Assembly (NCBI GenBank): GCA_961205875.1
Contig: OY540812.1
Coordinates: forward strand, 3,472,001-3,536,000
Reading direction: 5' to 3'
Length of the DNA stretch: 64,000 nt
From: Sialis fuliginosa
Taxonomy: Eukaryota > Arthropoda > Insecta > Megaloptera > Sialidae
The position numbers and the translations under genes are program-made. Shown here one piece after another: positions 38,976 to 50,324 of this stretch (its first letter is position 1; the number at the start of each line of letters is the position of its first letter). Under the pieces are notes generated by a model. It searched no databases. It saw nothing but the letters and a program-made list of their open reading frames with translations, and was not told the DNA's origin.

Positions 38976-39429
38976 ATATTCATCCCTAAAATACTCTTCT
39001 TATATTACAGTAGAGCTTCGATAAATCGCACAGTGTGATTTTTTCACATTTTTTTTACTAAAAATAAAATTTCTGCACTCACACTTATAATCTACTAGAG
39101 TATTGGACCCGGTGTTATCCGGGTTAATATTCATAAAATCATAGCGACCTAAAATATTCAACATTCCCACCGAATAATTTTTTTTCTGATTTCATGAAAT
39201 TTAATATTCATCCCTAAAATACTCTTCTTATATTACAGTAGAGCTTCGATAAATCGCACAGTGTGATTTTTTCACATTTTTTTTTACTAAAAATAAAATT
39301 TCTGCACTCACACTTATAATCTACTAAAGCATTGGGCCCGGTGTTATCCGGGTTAATATTCACAAAATCATAGCGACCTAAAATATTAAACATGCCCACC
39401 GAATAATTTTTTTCCGATTTCATGAAACT
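38976..39429. repeat. Two-unit tandem duplication, 227 bp, each with a pogo-like end and a family L end
   Basis: Units start AATATTCATCCCTAAAATAC at 38976 and 39203. Each contains TACAGTAGAGCTTCGATAAA then TCGCACAGTG (a pogo/Tigger-like end) and an inverted family L end CCCGGTGTTATCCGGGTTAA. The duplication therefore happened after a pogo-like element had joined a family L copy, whose remainder continues to about 39540. Confidence 0.85.
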
Positions 39430-39540
39430 TAAACAAAATATCCACAAATTGTACACCTAAAACCGAAATAAAATCCGTTCGGTAGTTACTGAGAAAATCG
39501 TGTGAAATTATATTTTCAAACTCCATGGAAACACCAGGTC

Positions 39541-40880
39541 CCGTCTTAAAAAATAGTTAGTTACAATCATAATCAATTTCGATATTTTACTTTTCTTGGA
39601 AGTGAAATGGAAACAAAACACGACTTGATAAAGATTTTTTTATTTTTTTGATATATATTTAGTTGAGTTTTAAATTGTCTTAAAAGTAAAAATTAAAATA
39701 ACGACAATTATTTTAATTTGAATGCAAGAAAGTTAATATATTTTCATAAAATAATAATTTATAAAACTTAATCTCAATAAATTCATTATTATAACATTAT
39801 ATTTCAATTATTATGACATATTAATTGATGGATATAATGTCCTATAGTTTATGGACTTGCCTATATTTATATACATGTCACCAAACAACGATTTTGTGAT
39901 AGGCTTCTTAATTTATTAAACATGTCAACAATATTATATTTGTTTTCCCTACATTTTTTTACCTGCACAGAAAGGTGTTTAACTTAGTTGAGACTTTTTT
40001 AAGTAGGTGTTTAATTTAAATTAATATATTTTAAAATATATGACAAAGGAAATAAATAAATAAAAATAAAGGTAAAAATTTTACCGCAGAAATGTAGCAA
40101 TATTTTCGTATTTAAAAAAATAATTTTTTGATGACATTTTAATATTTTATATAATTTTAAATGTAATAATATATGCCGACTTTTATTACATATATATGTA
40201 CATATAAGTAAATATACTTTAATGTAATGAATGTAAGTACTTACTTCGTATAGAAATTGTGTTGAAATTATTATAGATTTCAAAATCCGACGGAAAAATT
40301 AAATTTTATTTTTATAAAAGTATTATTTTAACATATTTATGATAATTGTATGATGTTATATTCTAAAATGTTAAATATATGTGTTTTATCTGATTTGTAA
40401 TTTAAAAATATTTTTATGTTAATTCTAGATGTATATTTATTTAGATAATAAAATTAATATTTATTAATTTTTTGAGAAAAATATATTCTAGCATTTTTCC
40501 GCTCAATTTTCTATTCAATAAATTTAAAGTATATCTACAATAGACAAATACTTTAGCTATATTAAGTAAGTAGGTAGGTAGAAAAAAATTGTTTTAAGGT
40601 GTTTGTTGTATTTATATTAAAAATAAATATTTTCGATCAAATTTCGGTATTTTTACTAGCGAATTTAATTTATTGTGTGTGGATATTTCAAAATTATTTA
40701 CTTCTAAATTTTGTGTGCCATGGGTAAGTAAATACTACATTTTTCACTTAAAAAATAACTAAATATTTCACTGAAAATTTATATTAGTTTGTACCTAACT
40801 TTCTTATCAACACTTATATTAAGAATAAAAAAAAGAAGTTTAGATTACAAATATTGCACCAATCAAAATAACATATTTTT
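39541..40880. other. Very AT-rich DNA, no definable feature
   Basis: Mostly A/T runs and TATA-like simple sequence. A frame of 90 codons on the minus strand (40011-40283) is rich in Ile, Leu, Lys and Tyr, as random AT-rich DNA gives. Confidence 0.5.
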
Positions 40881-40882
40881 GA

Positions 40883-41600
40883 GTATCCTATCGTCGCTCT
40901 TATAAATTTTTACCCATATAATAAAATATAAAAAATACCCAAGTGTATGAAAATTGAATATCTCCTACGTCAACTAAAAAATGTATTGCCACCATTGCCT
41001 TTATATTTTTGACTATATCCTATCGTCGCTTTTATTAATTTTTATTACCCGTATATTATAAAATATAAAAAATAGCACAAATGTATTAATTTCTTCTATG
41101 TCAACTGAAAAAAGTATTGCCACCATTTCTTTTATATTTTTGACTAACCTATCGTCGCTTTTATTAATTTTTATTACCCAAATTATAAAATATAAAAAAT
41201 ACACAAATGTATGAATCTCTTTTATACGTTAAATGAAAAAAGTATTGCCATCGTTGCATTTATATTTTTCAATATCCTATCGTCGCTTTTATTAATTTTT
41301 ATTACCCACATTATAAAACATAAAAAATACACAAATGTATGAATCTCTTTTATACGTCAAATGAAAAAAGTATTGCCATCGTTGCATTTATATTTTTCAC
41401 TATCCTATCGTCGCTTTTATTAATTTTTACTACCCATAAAAAATACACAAATGTATGAATTTCTTCAACGTGTAATGAAAAAAAGTATTGGCACTGTTGA
41501 TTTTATATTTTTGACTATCCTATCGTCGCTTTTATTAATTTTTATTACCCATAAAAAATACACAAATGTATGAATTTCTTCAACGTGTAATGAAAAAAAG
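40883..41600. repeat. Six-unit minisatellite-like array beside the coding exon
   Basis: CCTATCGTCGCTTTTATTAA recurs near 40886, 41018, 41147, 41277, 41404 and 41518, spaced about 128-132 bp and, last, 115 bp. Each unit also has TTTTTATTACCC, AATACACAAATGTATGAAT and AAAAAGTATTGCCA. The array ends some 30 bp from the predicted splice donor of the zinc-finger exon. Confidence 0.9.
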
Positions 41601-41632
41601 TATTATCACAACTATAATACAATTTTACTGAC

Positions 41633-41738
41633 CGTGAAGTTTCGGTGCTGGCGGTAAACCCTCGGCCGCAACAGCAGAATTCGGGTCGACTTCATCGTCT
41701 AAAAGACGCACAGGCCTCGCTTGTTTTCTTCTAGACAT
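41633..41738 (-). CDS. First coding exon of an RRKQ-motif C2H2 zinc-finger transcription factor (partial)
   Basis: Read on the minus strand, the exon begins MSRRKQARPVRLLDDEVD and continues through PNSAVAAEGLPPAPKLHG (about 35 codons). The start ATG at 41738 has A at -3 and is preceded in frame by TAA three codons upstream, so it is the first in-frame start. The coding run ends at a donor-like site: exon ...CACG then GTCAGT from 41632; a second, weaker donor lies 4 bases on (GTAAAA), and without splicing the frame meets TAA at once. MSRRKQ-x-x-P at the extreme N-terminus is the known NuRD-binding motif of the Sall, FOG/ZFPM, BCL11 and ZNF521/423 repressor families, with related forms in Teashirt. 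Those proteins act in the nucleus on developmental genes. Which family is meant cannot be told from 35 residues; the zinc fingers must lie left of the window. High GC and normal codon use contrast with the AT-rich surroundings. Confidence 0.72.
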
Positions 41739-42496
41739 CGTGGCTTATCTACACAGTCTAACACTTCACCAAGAACATCTAGTTCACCGGGGCACTTGGT
41801 AATATTCACTGCATTATACAACTGTTTACATACAACAATCCATGTCCTTTCTCATGTCCGTCTTTGAGATCCACAATTATTAAATATTGTACACAAGTTT
41901 AAAAACCATCACTGTTTTAAGTTAATCACGTGCATGGTACATATGATTATTTCAGTCAGATCAGACACACCTGTTTGAAGTTTTGAAACGTGTGTTACAC
42001 TACACATCTCATAAGTACAAAGGTGTATGTATTTGCCGGTAATCCTTACAAACGCCACCTCCGTCATGTATTGTATGACAGACGAAATTCAAGCAACAAA
42101 ACATTGTATCCCCACTCGACGTAATAATATATGAAATACAATGCGCATGTCCGTGAGATTATGATTATCAATAATACTGGCCGACACGATATACACAATT
42201 ATGATAATTCCATCGGCGTCGCGATTGGTCAAAGATAGGCACCGCGACGTTTCTGTCTTTATCCACTCCGTCGGAATGACAGCAATATTAATACACACAC
42301 AATTTCTTGCCCCTAACGCGCGCCGTTCTCCTTCTTTGTTTTAAGACAACAATTATTATTTCGGCGCGAAATGACGATGCGAGATGTGAAGTGAGACGGT
42401 GCTATATGCAAGGGATGCGCGCACGTCGCTCTGTCTTCGTCGACCGCGCGTCTTCTGGAGGCGGGTTGTGTATGCGCAGGGCGGGTTATGTGGACG

Positions 42497-42504
42497 CCTT
42501 TATA
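42497..42504 (-). promoter_or_regulatory. TATA-like box TATAAAGG
   Basis: TATAAAGG on the minus strand lies within a GC-rich stretch where such a motif is not expected by chance. It points leftward to the coding exon and would place a start site near 42470. It may be an alternative promoter downstream of the candidate first exon at 43 kb. No clear initiator was identified. Confidence 0.3.
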
Positions 42505-42975
42505 CAACCCCTCGGTTATGTTCGGCACAAATCGACTCCCCAGCTTCACTCTCCTTTTTTCCTTTTAATTGTTGCTGTGATTGTTGCAACTTTAAAGAAA
42601 TCCTTTTTTAATTTTCATTCAATTCAGAACACTTGAAATGTTTTTTTATTTTCATAAGATTATTACACACTTTTTGCACAATTGAAATAAAAAATACTGA
42701 TATTTACAAATATATCAAGATTTAGAACACTTTTCACGTAAACAAGAACAATGTTTATAACAAGTACACTTTTCCGCAAAGCACGTTTTACTGGTAAAAT
42801 AAAAAAAGTAGAAAGTCCACGATGGAACGACGGTCGCCAGACTTTGGCTGGTGACTGACTGAGCGGTTACTACTACACACGCACTCGATAGCGGTGCACT
42901 CTGGTGCCCGACGTGGGGACTCCTCTCCGCCGGGGCGGAGCTTGCGCGCATGGCCACGCCCGCCGCGACACTTAC

Positions 42976-43085
42976 CTGCCGCACACACACACACACAAGC
43001 GCTGGAAATGTTTGTTGTGTTGCATTTGAAGCCGCTGCTACTATTGCTGCGGCCGTTTGGATGCAACGCACTTCGGAGATGTTTG
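42976..43085 (-). other. Candidate non-coding first exon ending at a consensus splice donor
   Basis: On the minus strand CAG at 42978-42976 is followed by GTAAGT (42975-42970), a full consensus donor. The exon body would hold a short GT/CA tract and CpG-rich sequence. The 5' limit is not visible; it is placed at the edge of the GC-rich block. Two frames stay open up to the donor (starting ATG at 43071 and 43066), so a short alternative coding exon is possible, but the sequences are low-complexity (Ala/Ser/Val/Cys) and not recognisable. The matching acceptor before the coding exon is unclear; CAAACAG ending at 41971 is one candidate. Confidence 0.45.
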
Positions 43086-43265
43086 TTTTTTTAATTTCGA
43101 GAAGAAAACCAGAGATGTTTTAGATGATTGGTAATTTCACTTATGGAATTGTAATAAATCAAAACTTCCTTCGAGGTATGTAGTTGTTGATTTCTATGGA
43201 TTTGGTCAGTGAAGAAATTTAATTAATGAATCCAATGGTGGCGATTACCTCATCTTCTTAAAAGA

Positions 43266-43385
43266 ATTATATTTTATTCTTTCATATTGTAATATTAGTT
43301 TTAACTTTTAAGTAAAACTCGCTCAATTATAATATGATTGAGCGAATTTTGCTCAAAACTGACATTACAATATAAAATAATGCCA
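43266..43385. repeat. Foldback of about 120 bp
   Basis: CGCTCAAT (43321-43328) pairs with ATTGAGCG (43338-43345). The pairing extends outward with gaps through TTTTATTC...ATATTGTAAT and ATTACAATATAAAATAAT. Confidence 0.6.
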
Positions 43386-43719
43386 AAAATTCCTTCAAAA
43401 TCCTCTGCATCACGATTATTTTTTAAATGACCAGTTCAAAAATTTGTGCTAAGGAAAATTAAAATTAAAATTAAAAATATAATTTCTTGTTTTCTTGTAG
43501 CTCATTTTTTTCCTACCCCTTGCATTAATTGATTAAATTAATATATTTTTCAGCTAAATTACCAACCGTTCAAAATGGCCAGTTTGGTAGAGATAAGTAT
43601 ATATCAATTTTTGGTATATCTAGTGTTAAAATGGCACGAAAGTGTTTTGGAACTTACCTCCTCATATGTATTTTTTTTTTATCTATGACTAAAGAGAGGT
43701 TTTTAATTAACTTTGAATA

Positions 43720-43802
43720 CAGTGGAACCTCGTAGTATTTTAAGATGGGGATCTTATGGAAGAATACTGGGACATAAAAAACGTACTAACGATGTTCCAC
43801 TG
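43720..43802. mobile_element. 83-bp Tc1/mariner-pogo-like element with TA flanks
   Basis: The ends CAGTGGAACCTCGTAGTA and, inverted, CAGTGGAACATCGTTAGTA are flanked on both sides by TA, the target duplication of the Tc1/mariner superfamily. The interior is almost fully deleted. Confidence 0.8.
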
Positions 43803-44841
43803 TAGTAATAGTATAATAAAATAACTCGTCATTCTAATAAAAGTCTATTTTTGATAAATTTTCAAAAAATTATTATCAAAATCATAATATACGTATTGTA
43901 AAATACAACTTAACCGATTCTACTCCCTAAAAAAATGAAAAAAGAGTCATTTAGAAAGGAAAGTGATTGATTTCATAAAATAAAAAAATCATTAATATAA
44001 TTTTTATTTGTAAATAAACTTATAGGAATTTTAATGCCAGATTCTATAAATAATTTGGTCTAACTAACTACCAAATCAAACGTTTTGTGCTAGGTGTCAA
44101 ACTGTCGAATTTGTTCTTGATTTTAGATCAGTTTTTCTTCTTCTTTCTTTGTGTACTTTGTTGATATTCTTCTCAAAAAAATACGACCAGTAATATTTTT
44201 CATTTAATGATTACCTATTGTTTCTTTTGTTTAATTTTATACATATTTTGCTGAATTTTAAATTTATTGTTTTGTTTCTATAAGAAATTATAACGTAAAA
44301 CTGCCATTCTTTCTTTGGCATACTGCAGTGGCATAGTAAGTAAAATTTTCGGGAGGGGAGAGATACATATGAGTTAAATTTTTTGAAGCTATTTTGAACT
44401 GATGTTTTCTCAAAACACGTTTTTTTAGAACACTTTATATTTTTCGTCGTCAAAAAAAATTGCCGAATTCATCTTAACGGTCATGGGTTTAATTGTTAAT
44501 ATGTAATGTAATTTTACTCGCTATGTTTGGCCCATAAGCATCATCCCTTCTTGCCCTGCATCTGAGGAATGAGCTTTCAGAAAAGGTAACAATCGGCAGA
44601 TGTATCAGTGTTATGAAGAAGAAAAAGTCATTTAAATTTAATACCCTGCAAAAAGTGTTAGGTTAGGTTTTGTTATAGACCTGGAGGAAATAAAAAAATT
44701 TAGTAAATTAATAAATATTAAGTAATTTATTTGTTTTTTTGAAATATATGCGCCTACCTATTTCACTTATATTATCAGGTATTTTTATATCAAAATTAGA
44801 AAATCAGTAACTTACAATGTACATATAATTTTCTTTTCATA

Positions 44842-45081
44842 TACACAGGTAGAAAGGTGACTTGGGCCAAGAAAATCTTGTTTTATATATAACGAAAACA
44901 ATATTTTCTTAATATAAGAATGTATTCTTAATCCAAGTATATTATTGTTTTCGTCTAACAATATTTCTTTAAAGAGAAACAACAATTTTCTGGATTAAGA
45001 GTATTCTTAAATTAAAAAATATTGTTTTCGTTATATAAAAAACAAGGATTCCAAGCCCAAGTCAACTTTTCTACCCGTGTA
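44842..45081. mobile_element. Palindromic MITE, family G, 240 bp
   Basis: The left ACACAGGTAGAAAGGTGACTT and inverted right ACACGGGTAGAAAAGTTGAC ends begin arms that continue through AACGAAAACAATATTTT and TTCTTAATCCA to the middle. Single ends of the family lie at 22166 and 26856. Confidence 0.82.
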
Positions 45082-45934
45082 CATATATCGAATAAATCTA
45101 ACACTTTTACCCATCGTCTACTTCATAACTGCAAACACAATCCATGTGTTGATTACTGTTTGTCTAGTGAGTGTGTCATGCAGGGGTGTTTTAACCCTTC
45201 ACTACACGATTGCCCTTTGTGTACGAAAGTGTGAAATTGCTGACCCAAGTCCGGCGTTTATGGAAAAGGGGTTCCGGGGTTAATTATTTTATCTGCCAAT
45301 ATGTCAAAGAAAACTATATAAACTATACAATTATATTCTCAGAAATACCGAAACTACCCTATTATTTTTGAAAATGCAATTTAATGGATACATAGAATTA
45401 AAGAATTATCGTAAATTTTATATGTTATATATAAAAATTAATGAATTTTCTGGAGGTTCAATTTATTAAAAAAAAAAAACATGTTTTAATCTTATTATAA
45501 TAATATTTGGCTCAAACGAAAATAATTACAAAAATAAACATAACAAAAAGAAAATTTAAAACCTACTAAATATGCTAAAACCCTTCATATTAAAATATTA
45601 AATGCTTTTTACTGAACATCTCTTTATGTCAATCCATAATATCAACCCTAATCTGTTGGAGCTTTGAAAGCGTCATAAGCTTTGAAAAGCACAAAATAAA
45701 TACACGCCTAAGCCTTATAAACGCTTAATAAATCTCTCTGTTTATCAATGTTGCTATACAAACACATCTCGTGCGATATATTGCACAACTTTGTTAACTA
45801 GAAACTGTCAACCCCCGACTCTGCATTATGAAGGTAGCGTATACAGAATGATTCAAAACTCATTACTCATAAACTACCATCTACAAAAAGTGAAACAAAA
45901 TACAAATCTTTCATGTTTTTTGACAGTTATGCTC

Positions 45935-46205
45935 GGCCTACACGAGGCTAGTTTTTTAAGCTAGGATAGCAAGCTAGTAACTGTGTAAACTAAACTAGCT
46001 TCGTTTTTAAATTAGCAAGCTAGTGAAGAAACTAGTAAGCTAGCATCTCAAGCCAGGATAGTTAAATAGGATGGGGTTCTATTTTTTAAGCTAGTAGCGC
46101 CTCCCATTACCGAATTTACTATCCTGGCTTATGTGCTGGCTTTTGAGCATCGTGTAAACCGCTCTAGCTTGTGTCAATCCAGGATAGAAAACCAGGATAG
46201 CGCCG
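45935..46205. repeat. Cluster of AAGCTAG and CCAGGATAG motifs
   Basis: GCTAG-containing words (AAGCTAG, CAAGCTAGT) recur at least eight times and CCAGGATAG or its complement CTATCCTGG at least four, in both orientations. Outer parts read CGGCCTACACGAGGCTAG and CATCGTGTAAACCGCTCTAG. This is the layout of a DNA transposon with subterminal repeats, but exact ends are unclear. Confidence 0.55.
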
Positions 46206-46489
46206 GAAATCACTTCATTATGGTTTCAGTACTTTTTAATGATAAAAATTATAATAAAATCTTATTGCAATATGTTATTACCTATAATAATAATAAATAT
46301 TATATTATGTAAGCGTAAAATTTCGCCTCAAGTCCAAAGCAAAATGTAGGCAGAGATGCTATACATACTATCCATGTACCACATACTATTTTCTATTATT
46401 TATACACAAATGCTGTATTTTATGAGGAAAAATAGCATATTGCTAGTCAATCAAAAAACAAATGAATCTCTCGCCATTACAAATGCATT

Positions 46490-46640
46490 TATATTTGGGA
46501 TACAAAGTAGCCTATGGTCTTCCTCAGGATGCAAGCTATATACCTGTCAAATTTCATCAAAATCGGTTCAGCAATTTAACCGTGAAAAGGTTACAGACAG
46601 ACAGACATAGTTGCTCTTGCATTTATAATATTAGTATGGA
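46490..46640 (-). mobile_element. Helitron-like repeat, inverted, 5' end intact
   Basis: In reverse it starts TCCATACTAATATTATAAAT and runs through (GTCT)n, CGGTTAAATTGCTGAACCGA, GACAGGTATATAGCTTGCAT and CTGAGGAAGACCATAGGCTA. Confidence 0.7.
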
Positions 46641-46824
46641 TTAGCGATGATGATTGCATTTACCCTACTTCACCCTAATTAAATATTTTTACGTATAGAT
46701 TTATAGATAAAATATTCGTCTTCAGTGTTAGTATTCATATTTGAATAGTTTTGTATAGAGAGTTATTGATCAGCATGTATATAGTTTGCGACAAATACGC
46801 ATGTTATATAAGTTTAATGGACTA

Positions 46825-46905
46825 ATAGCGTCCTGGCAGAGGGCGTGCGTGTCCCCTTTCGAACCTTGCTAAGCTGGGATTCCCCGGAGGCCAGGAAGTT
46901 GACAT
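46825..46905. other. GC-rich patch of unknown nature
   Basis: GCAGAGGGCGTGCGTGTCCC then TTTCGAACC and GGGATTCCCCGGAGGCCAGG. On the minus strand GGTTCGAAAGG resembles a Pol III B box, so a worn tRNA-derived SINE is possible, but no A box or cloverleaf is evident. Confidence 0.3.
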
Positions 46906-47019
46906 GTATATCATATTGATATGAAGAGATGACGCTTCGATATAAACATCACTCTTACATTAGTTCACAAATAAATCTATAGAGGATTTTATATAGAGCA
47001 AAATGTTGGTAAGGTACTG

Positions 47020-47480
47020 GCGGAAGCCTTATCCCCTTTAAGAGCAAGATATACTGTTTTTTAGGATTGATTGGCTTATTTTTTGTAAAAGGCATGATGC
47101 CAGTAACAAAGTATCACTGAAATTATGATTTTAAATAATGAAATAGGTTAAAAAGATTCTAAAAAATGTATTTATTTTTATATTAAAAGCGAGATTAATA
47201 TGATTTTTGTTAAAATAAAAACACAAAATACAGCAATCCGCCATGTTAGATAAAACACCAGTCAGAGTGGATGACGTCATGGCTAAGTAAACATCATTTA
47301 TGAGTACGCAGTGATGGACACTTGCTAATGATAAGTACTACAACACAAAAGTTATAAAATAAATAAACGTAAGATTTGAAACAATGTAAAGCAGATGCTA
47401 TGATAATTTAATTAATAATTAATAGATAGATTACACTAATAATTAGTTTAAATGTCCACCATTTTGACACCCATTGGATA
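47020..47480 (+). mobile_element. Family E composite copy
   Basis: It begins GGTACTGGCGGAAGCCTTAT and ends with AATGTCCACCATTTTGACAC as in family E. The middle (47092-47305) is a block shared with 58215-58430 that ends in GGATGACGTCATGGCTAAGT. Confidence 0.6.
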
Positions 47481-48039
47481 TCATATTATAATCGTTAAAA
47501 AACACAAGATTCAAGAACAAGAAATTAATTTTAATGTGTCGAAGATGGATGAATTAAAATTTTGTTTTATTTTATAGCTGGGCATCAAATTTTATTATAT
47601 TCTAATTAGATATTTTAATGATATGTGCATATATTTTTATTGATTTTTAATGGTTGAAAATATTTTGCTACTCAATACGTTAGTTATTTTATATCTTTAA
47701 TATACATACTTAAAAATCATAAAAATAAATTTTATTTACGATTACAGTAATATAGCTTCTATATACTTGAGTATTTATTTAAGAGTCAATTTACATTCTT
47801 AAATAATATTTATGTGTATGTATATACATAAGTGAAAATACTTATATTAAAGCAAGATAAATTCGATATTTAAAAAAACATATATGGGTAGATCAAAATC
47901 TGAAACTCTTTTGGGTTGATATTATAATTTTAGTACCTTTTTTTGTCTATAACTTTTATAAGTAGTTAGCATCTTATTAATAAAAAAACAAAATTGTATT
48001 TTGTGGAACATACCGCTTTGATTTGAAGGTTATAGTAAA

Positions 48040-48260
48040 ACTGATTTTTTCGAATTCGAAATTTTGATGAAAATATCCATTTTGACCTTCCCTGAGCTGA
48101 ATCTATTTTGACTATTTTCGCTATGATATCTGTATGTCTGTCGGTCTGTAGACACTGCAATTTAAAAATAATAAAACATGAAGTATAAAATTTTATAATT
48201 AGAATCAATATTCGTCTATAGAAAGAAAAACTTATAAATTTTTATATTTTTCGAATTGCG
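48040..48260 (+). repeat. Family F, worn copy
   Basis: CTATGATATCTGTATGTCTG, GAAGTATAAAATTTTATAAT and TATAGAAAGAAAAACTTATA align in order with 15595-15720. Its continuation may be the inverted ATTACGTATAAGAAAGTCGC block at 48643-48690. Confidence 0.45.
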
Positions 48261-48439
48261 TATTATTGATAGATATTGTTTTACATGCCCCCCCCCCCCC
48301 TGATGATGCAAAAAAGCTTGTGGGCACCATGATGTTATATTTATAAAAAACACATCTTTTTAAAAGAAATCGACTTTTTAATATTATATTTTAATCGATT
48401 CATAACAGAAAGAAATTTTCATAATAAAATTTGTAGAGA

Positions 48440-48575
48440 GTTTGGATCTTGGTTTCTAGGTGTTAGAAGAGCCCACTGCAATGTGTCACGAAACGTTGGC
48501 CGATAACACGACCAAATCGACGCGGCTTACACCCAAGATCCATATCAAGATCACCGTGGAAGCCTCACGACTTGA
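48440..48575 (+). repeat. Single worn copy of the 8.4-kb inverted-pair sequence
   Basis: CACTGCAATGTGTCACGAAA, CGTTGGCCGATAACACGACC, CGCGGCTTACACCC and CATATCAAGATCACC match the right arm and right flank of 8521-8630. Confidence 0.7.
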
Positions 48576-49479
48576 AGAGAATTTATTTGAAAGAAAGATT
48601 TGGTTCGTATAATGTAGATACACATAAACTGTACACTCACAGTATTACGTATAAGAAAGTCGCGTGGCATCCATGACATATTTTTTTAGATGTCTTTATT
48701 AGTTTGATAATTTTCATATCTGAAACTATATACATGTTCTATAGTAATATCCTTTTAAAATGTAGGTTAAAGAAAAAATATATGCATACTGCATAGAAGC
48801 ACGTACTTAAATTACTTATAAATGTCTGATATGTTAATAACAAACTAATTACAAATAGTTAGCATAATATATGTACAATGACTGTAATAACTTCTATGTA
48901 CTTTTCATTAGAGACTTATTGTCTTATTATTATTATTATTAAAACAGATACAAGCGTTCAGTCCTTTGTTTATTGTACAGGTGGTTCCGTTGTTAAGAAA
49001 GGCCCATAAAACATATGAGTTTGTCATGCACATATGAAATGTATGTCAGGACATTACAATGGGCACAGACTTGTCATCTGTTTTGATTTGCTACGTATCA
49101 GAAGCAGCCCCAGCCTATGTAAATGTCATGAAATATATTTTAATATAAATCCATAGACGGTTGTTGTCATCCTGTAAGCGAATGTAAATAAAACATTTTC
49201 TGACAGAATGTCACATGTCACAGTACCCGGGTTTAATAAGATGCAAAATAATCGTCTCAGATATGTGTTGTGTTGCTCAGATATGAATTTAATAAGTTGA
49301 AAAAAAAAATATGCAATATATGTACTAGAGTGATTTTTTTAAATTCTTTTTTGTGAAGTGAATTGTCCCACAAAGTTCAGACTCATAGATCAAACTTGTG
49401 GACGGCGCAAACCGAGTCTTTTTCCCATTTGAATTATATGGGAAAATTACTTTTTTTACTTATGCGTGAATATGTTAGG

Positions 49480-49865
49480 CTTCCTAACAGTGAAAGTCCC
49501 ATTAAAATCGGTTCAGTGGTATTCATGTCAAGTCGGAACAAGCAGACGGACGAAATATTTAAAAACTATCAAAATGGATTATTTACGTAAAAGTGGTGTA
49601 AACAGGGGAGGGGCTGCCTTCCGCAGTGGTAAGGATAAGGGCAAATGCTAAATATAAATGGATGAGCACTTTTGTTACAAAATGTCTACCCCAAAAAAAA
49701 TCTGGTTACACCATTGGACGTATATAAATTTAAAAAATCAAAGTGTTTGTCTTGATCTGAAACGGAAAGATCAATTAAAAACGACCACAAAACTACTCGT
49801 ATCTTCAATACGGCGAGGGAAAGCAAAAATCCAATTGTTTATTGAAAATATAAGTATTAAGTAAA
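49480..49865 (-). repeat. Dispersed repeat family D, inverted and diverged
   Basis: In reverse it carries the CAATACGGCGAG/TATCGAAGATACGAG region and the GATCTGAAACGGAAAGATCA block of family D. The open frames of 60-75 codons here are non-coding repeat sequence. Confidence 0.45.
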
Positions 49866-50324
49866 TAATGCAAAATATAATTTAATTAGAGCATAATTAA
49901 CCATAAAAATGTATATTCCCACTAGATATTTACCCGTATATAACCAGGTATATAAAAAAGTAAAAACTGTAACAGACGACAAAACAAAACAGCTGATTTA
50001 TGGAGCCATACTTTTCTGGAGACACCATATCTAAATTATAAACAGCTACCGGAGGACCAGGGCAGGTTCTATCGACCGAAATTCATATAAACACAAATCA
50101 CAGCGGATGCATTTTACCTAATTAAAATAACTTGATATTGTATATACTGTCCAGTATATCGGCTGTCTGGAAAGTCACTTTACTTAAGTTGTTAAGTGTT
50201 TGAGTTGAATTCAGTAGAAGGTCGATTTTTATCTAGGTTAATTTTTTGGCCGAAGCCTAAGCCGAAAAAATGTATATAAATAGTAAATTTTGGGAAAATA
50301 TTTATTTTTAGCTAATTTCATTTT

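Larger units (their letters stand above)
1..41632 (-). other. Inferred long first coding intron of the zinc-finger gene, filled with repeats
   Basis: The coding exon at 41.7 kb is read leftward and no further exon was recognised before the window edge, so all DNA to the left is most simply intron. This is inference: the downstream acceptor is outside the window or was missed. No open frame here encodes a zinc finger, a transposase or a reverse transcriptase that I can recognise. Apart from the repeats listed separately, it is A/T-rich sequence with frequent homopolymer runs. Confidence 0.45.
42310..43085 (-). promoter_or_regulatory. CpG-rich promoter/5' region of the zinc-finger gene
   Basis: Two CpG-dense blocks (about 42310-42540 and 42815-43075), separated by an AT-rich gap, stand out sharply from the AT-rich window. 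They lie 0.6-1.3 kb upstream of the minus-strand coding exon and contain a perfect minus-strand splice donor and a TATA-like box. This is what a promoter with a non-coding first exon would look like. Open frames of 60-118 codons on both strands here are a side effect of the high GC content and resemble nothing known. Divergent transcription to the right is possible but has no direct support. Confidence 0.55.

Noticed and set aside
40883..41600. CRISPR-like array
   Set aside because: Units of about 128 bp are contiguous minisatellite repeats without distinct spacers, in insect DNA.
42307..42636. 109-codon plus-strand frame in the CpG-rich block
   Set aside because: Overlapping long frames exist on both strands, which high GC produces by chance; the peptide is Arg/Cys-rich with no known match and the splice signals favour the minus strand.
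42715..43071. 118-codon minus-strand frame across the promoter region
   Set aside because: It runs straight through the consensus donor at 42975 and into AT-rich DNA; the composition is low-complexity. Only the part before the donor could be exonic.
46825..46905. tRNA or tRNA-derived SINE
   Set aside because: A B-box-like GGTTCGAAAGG exists, but there is no A box at the right distance and no cloverleaf.
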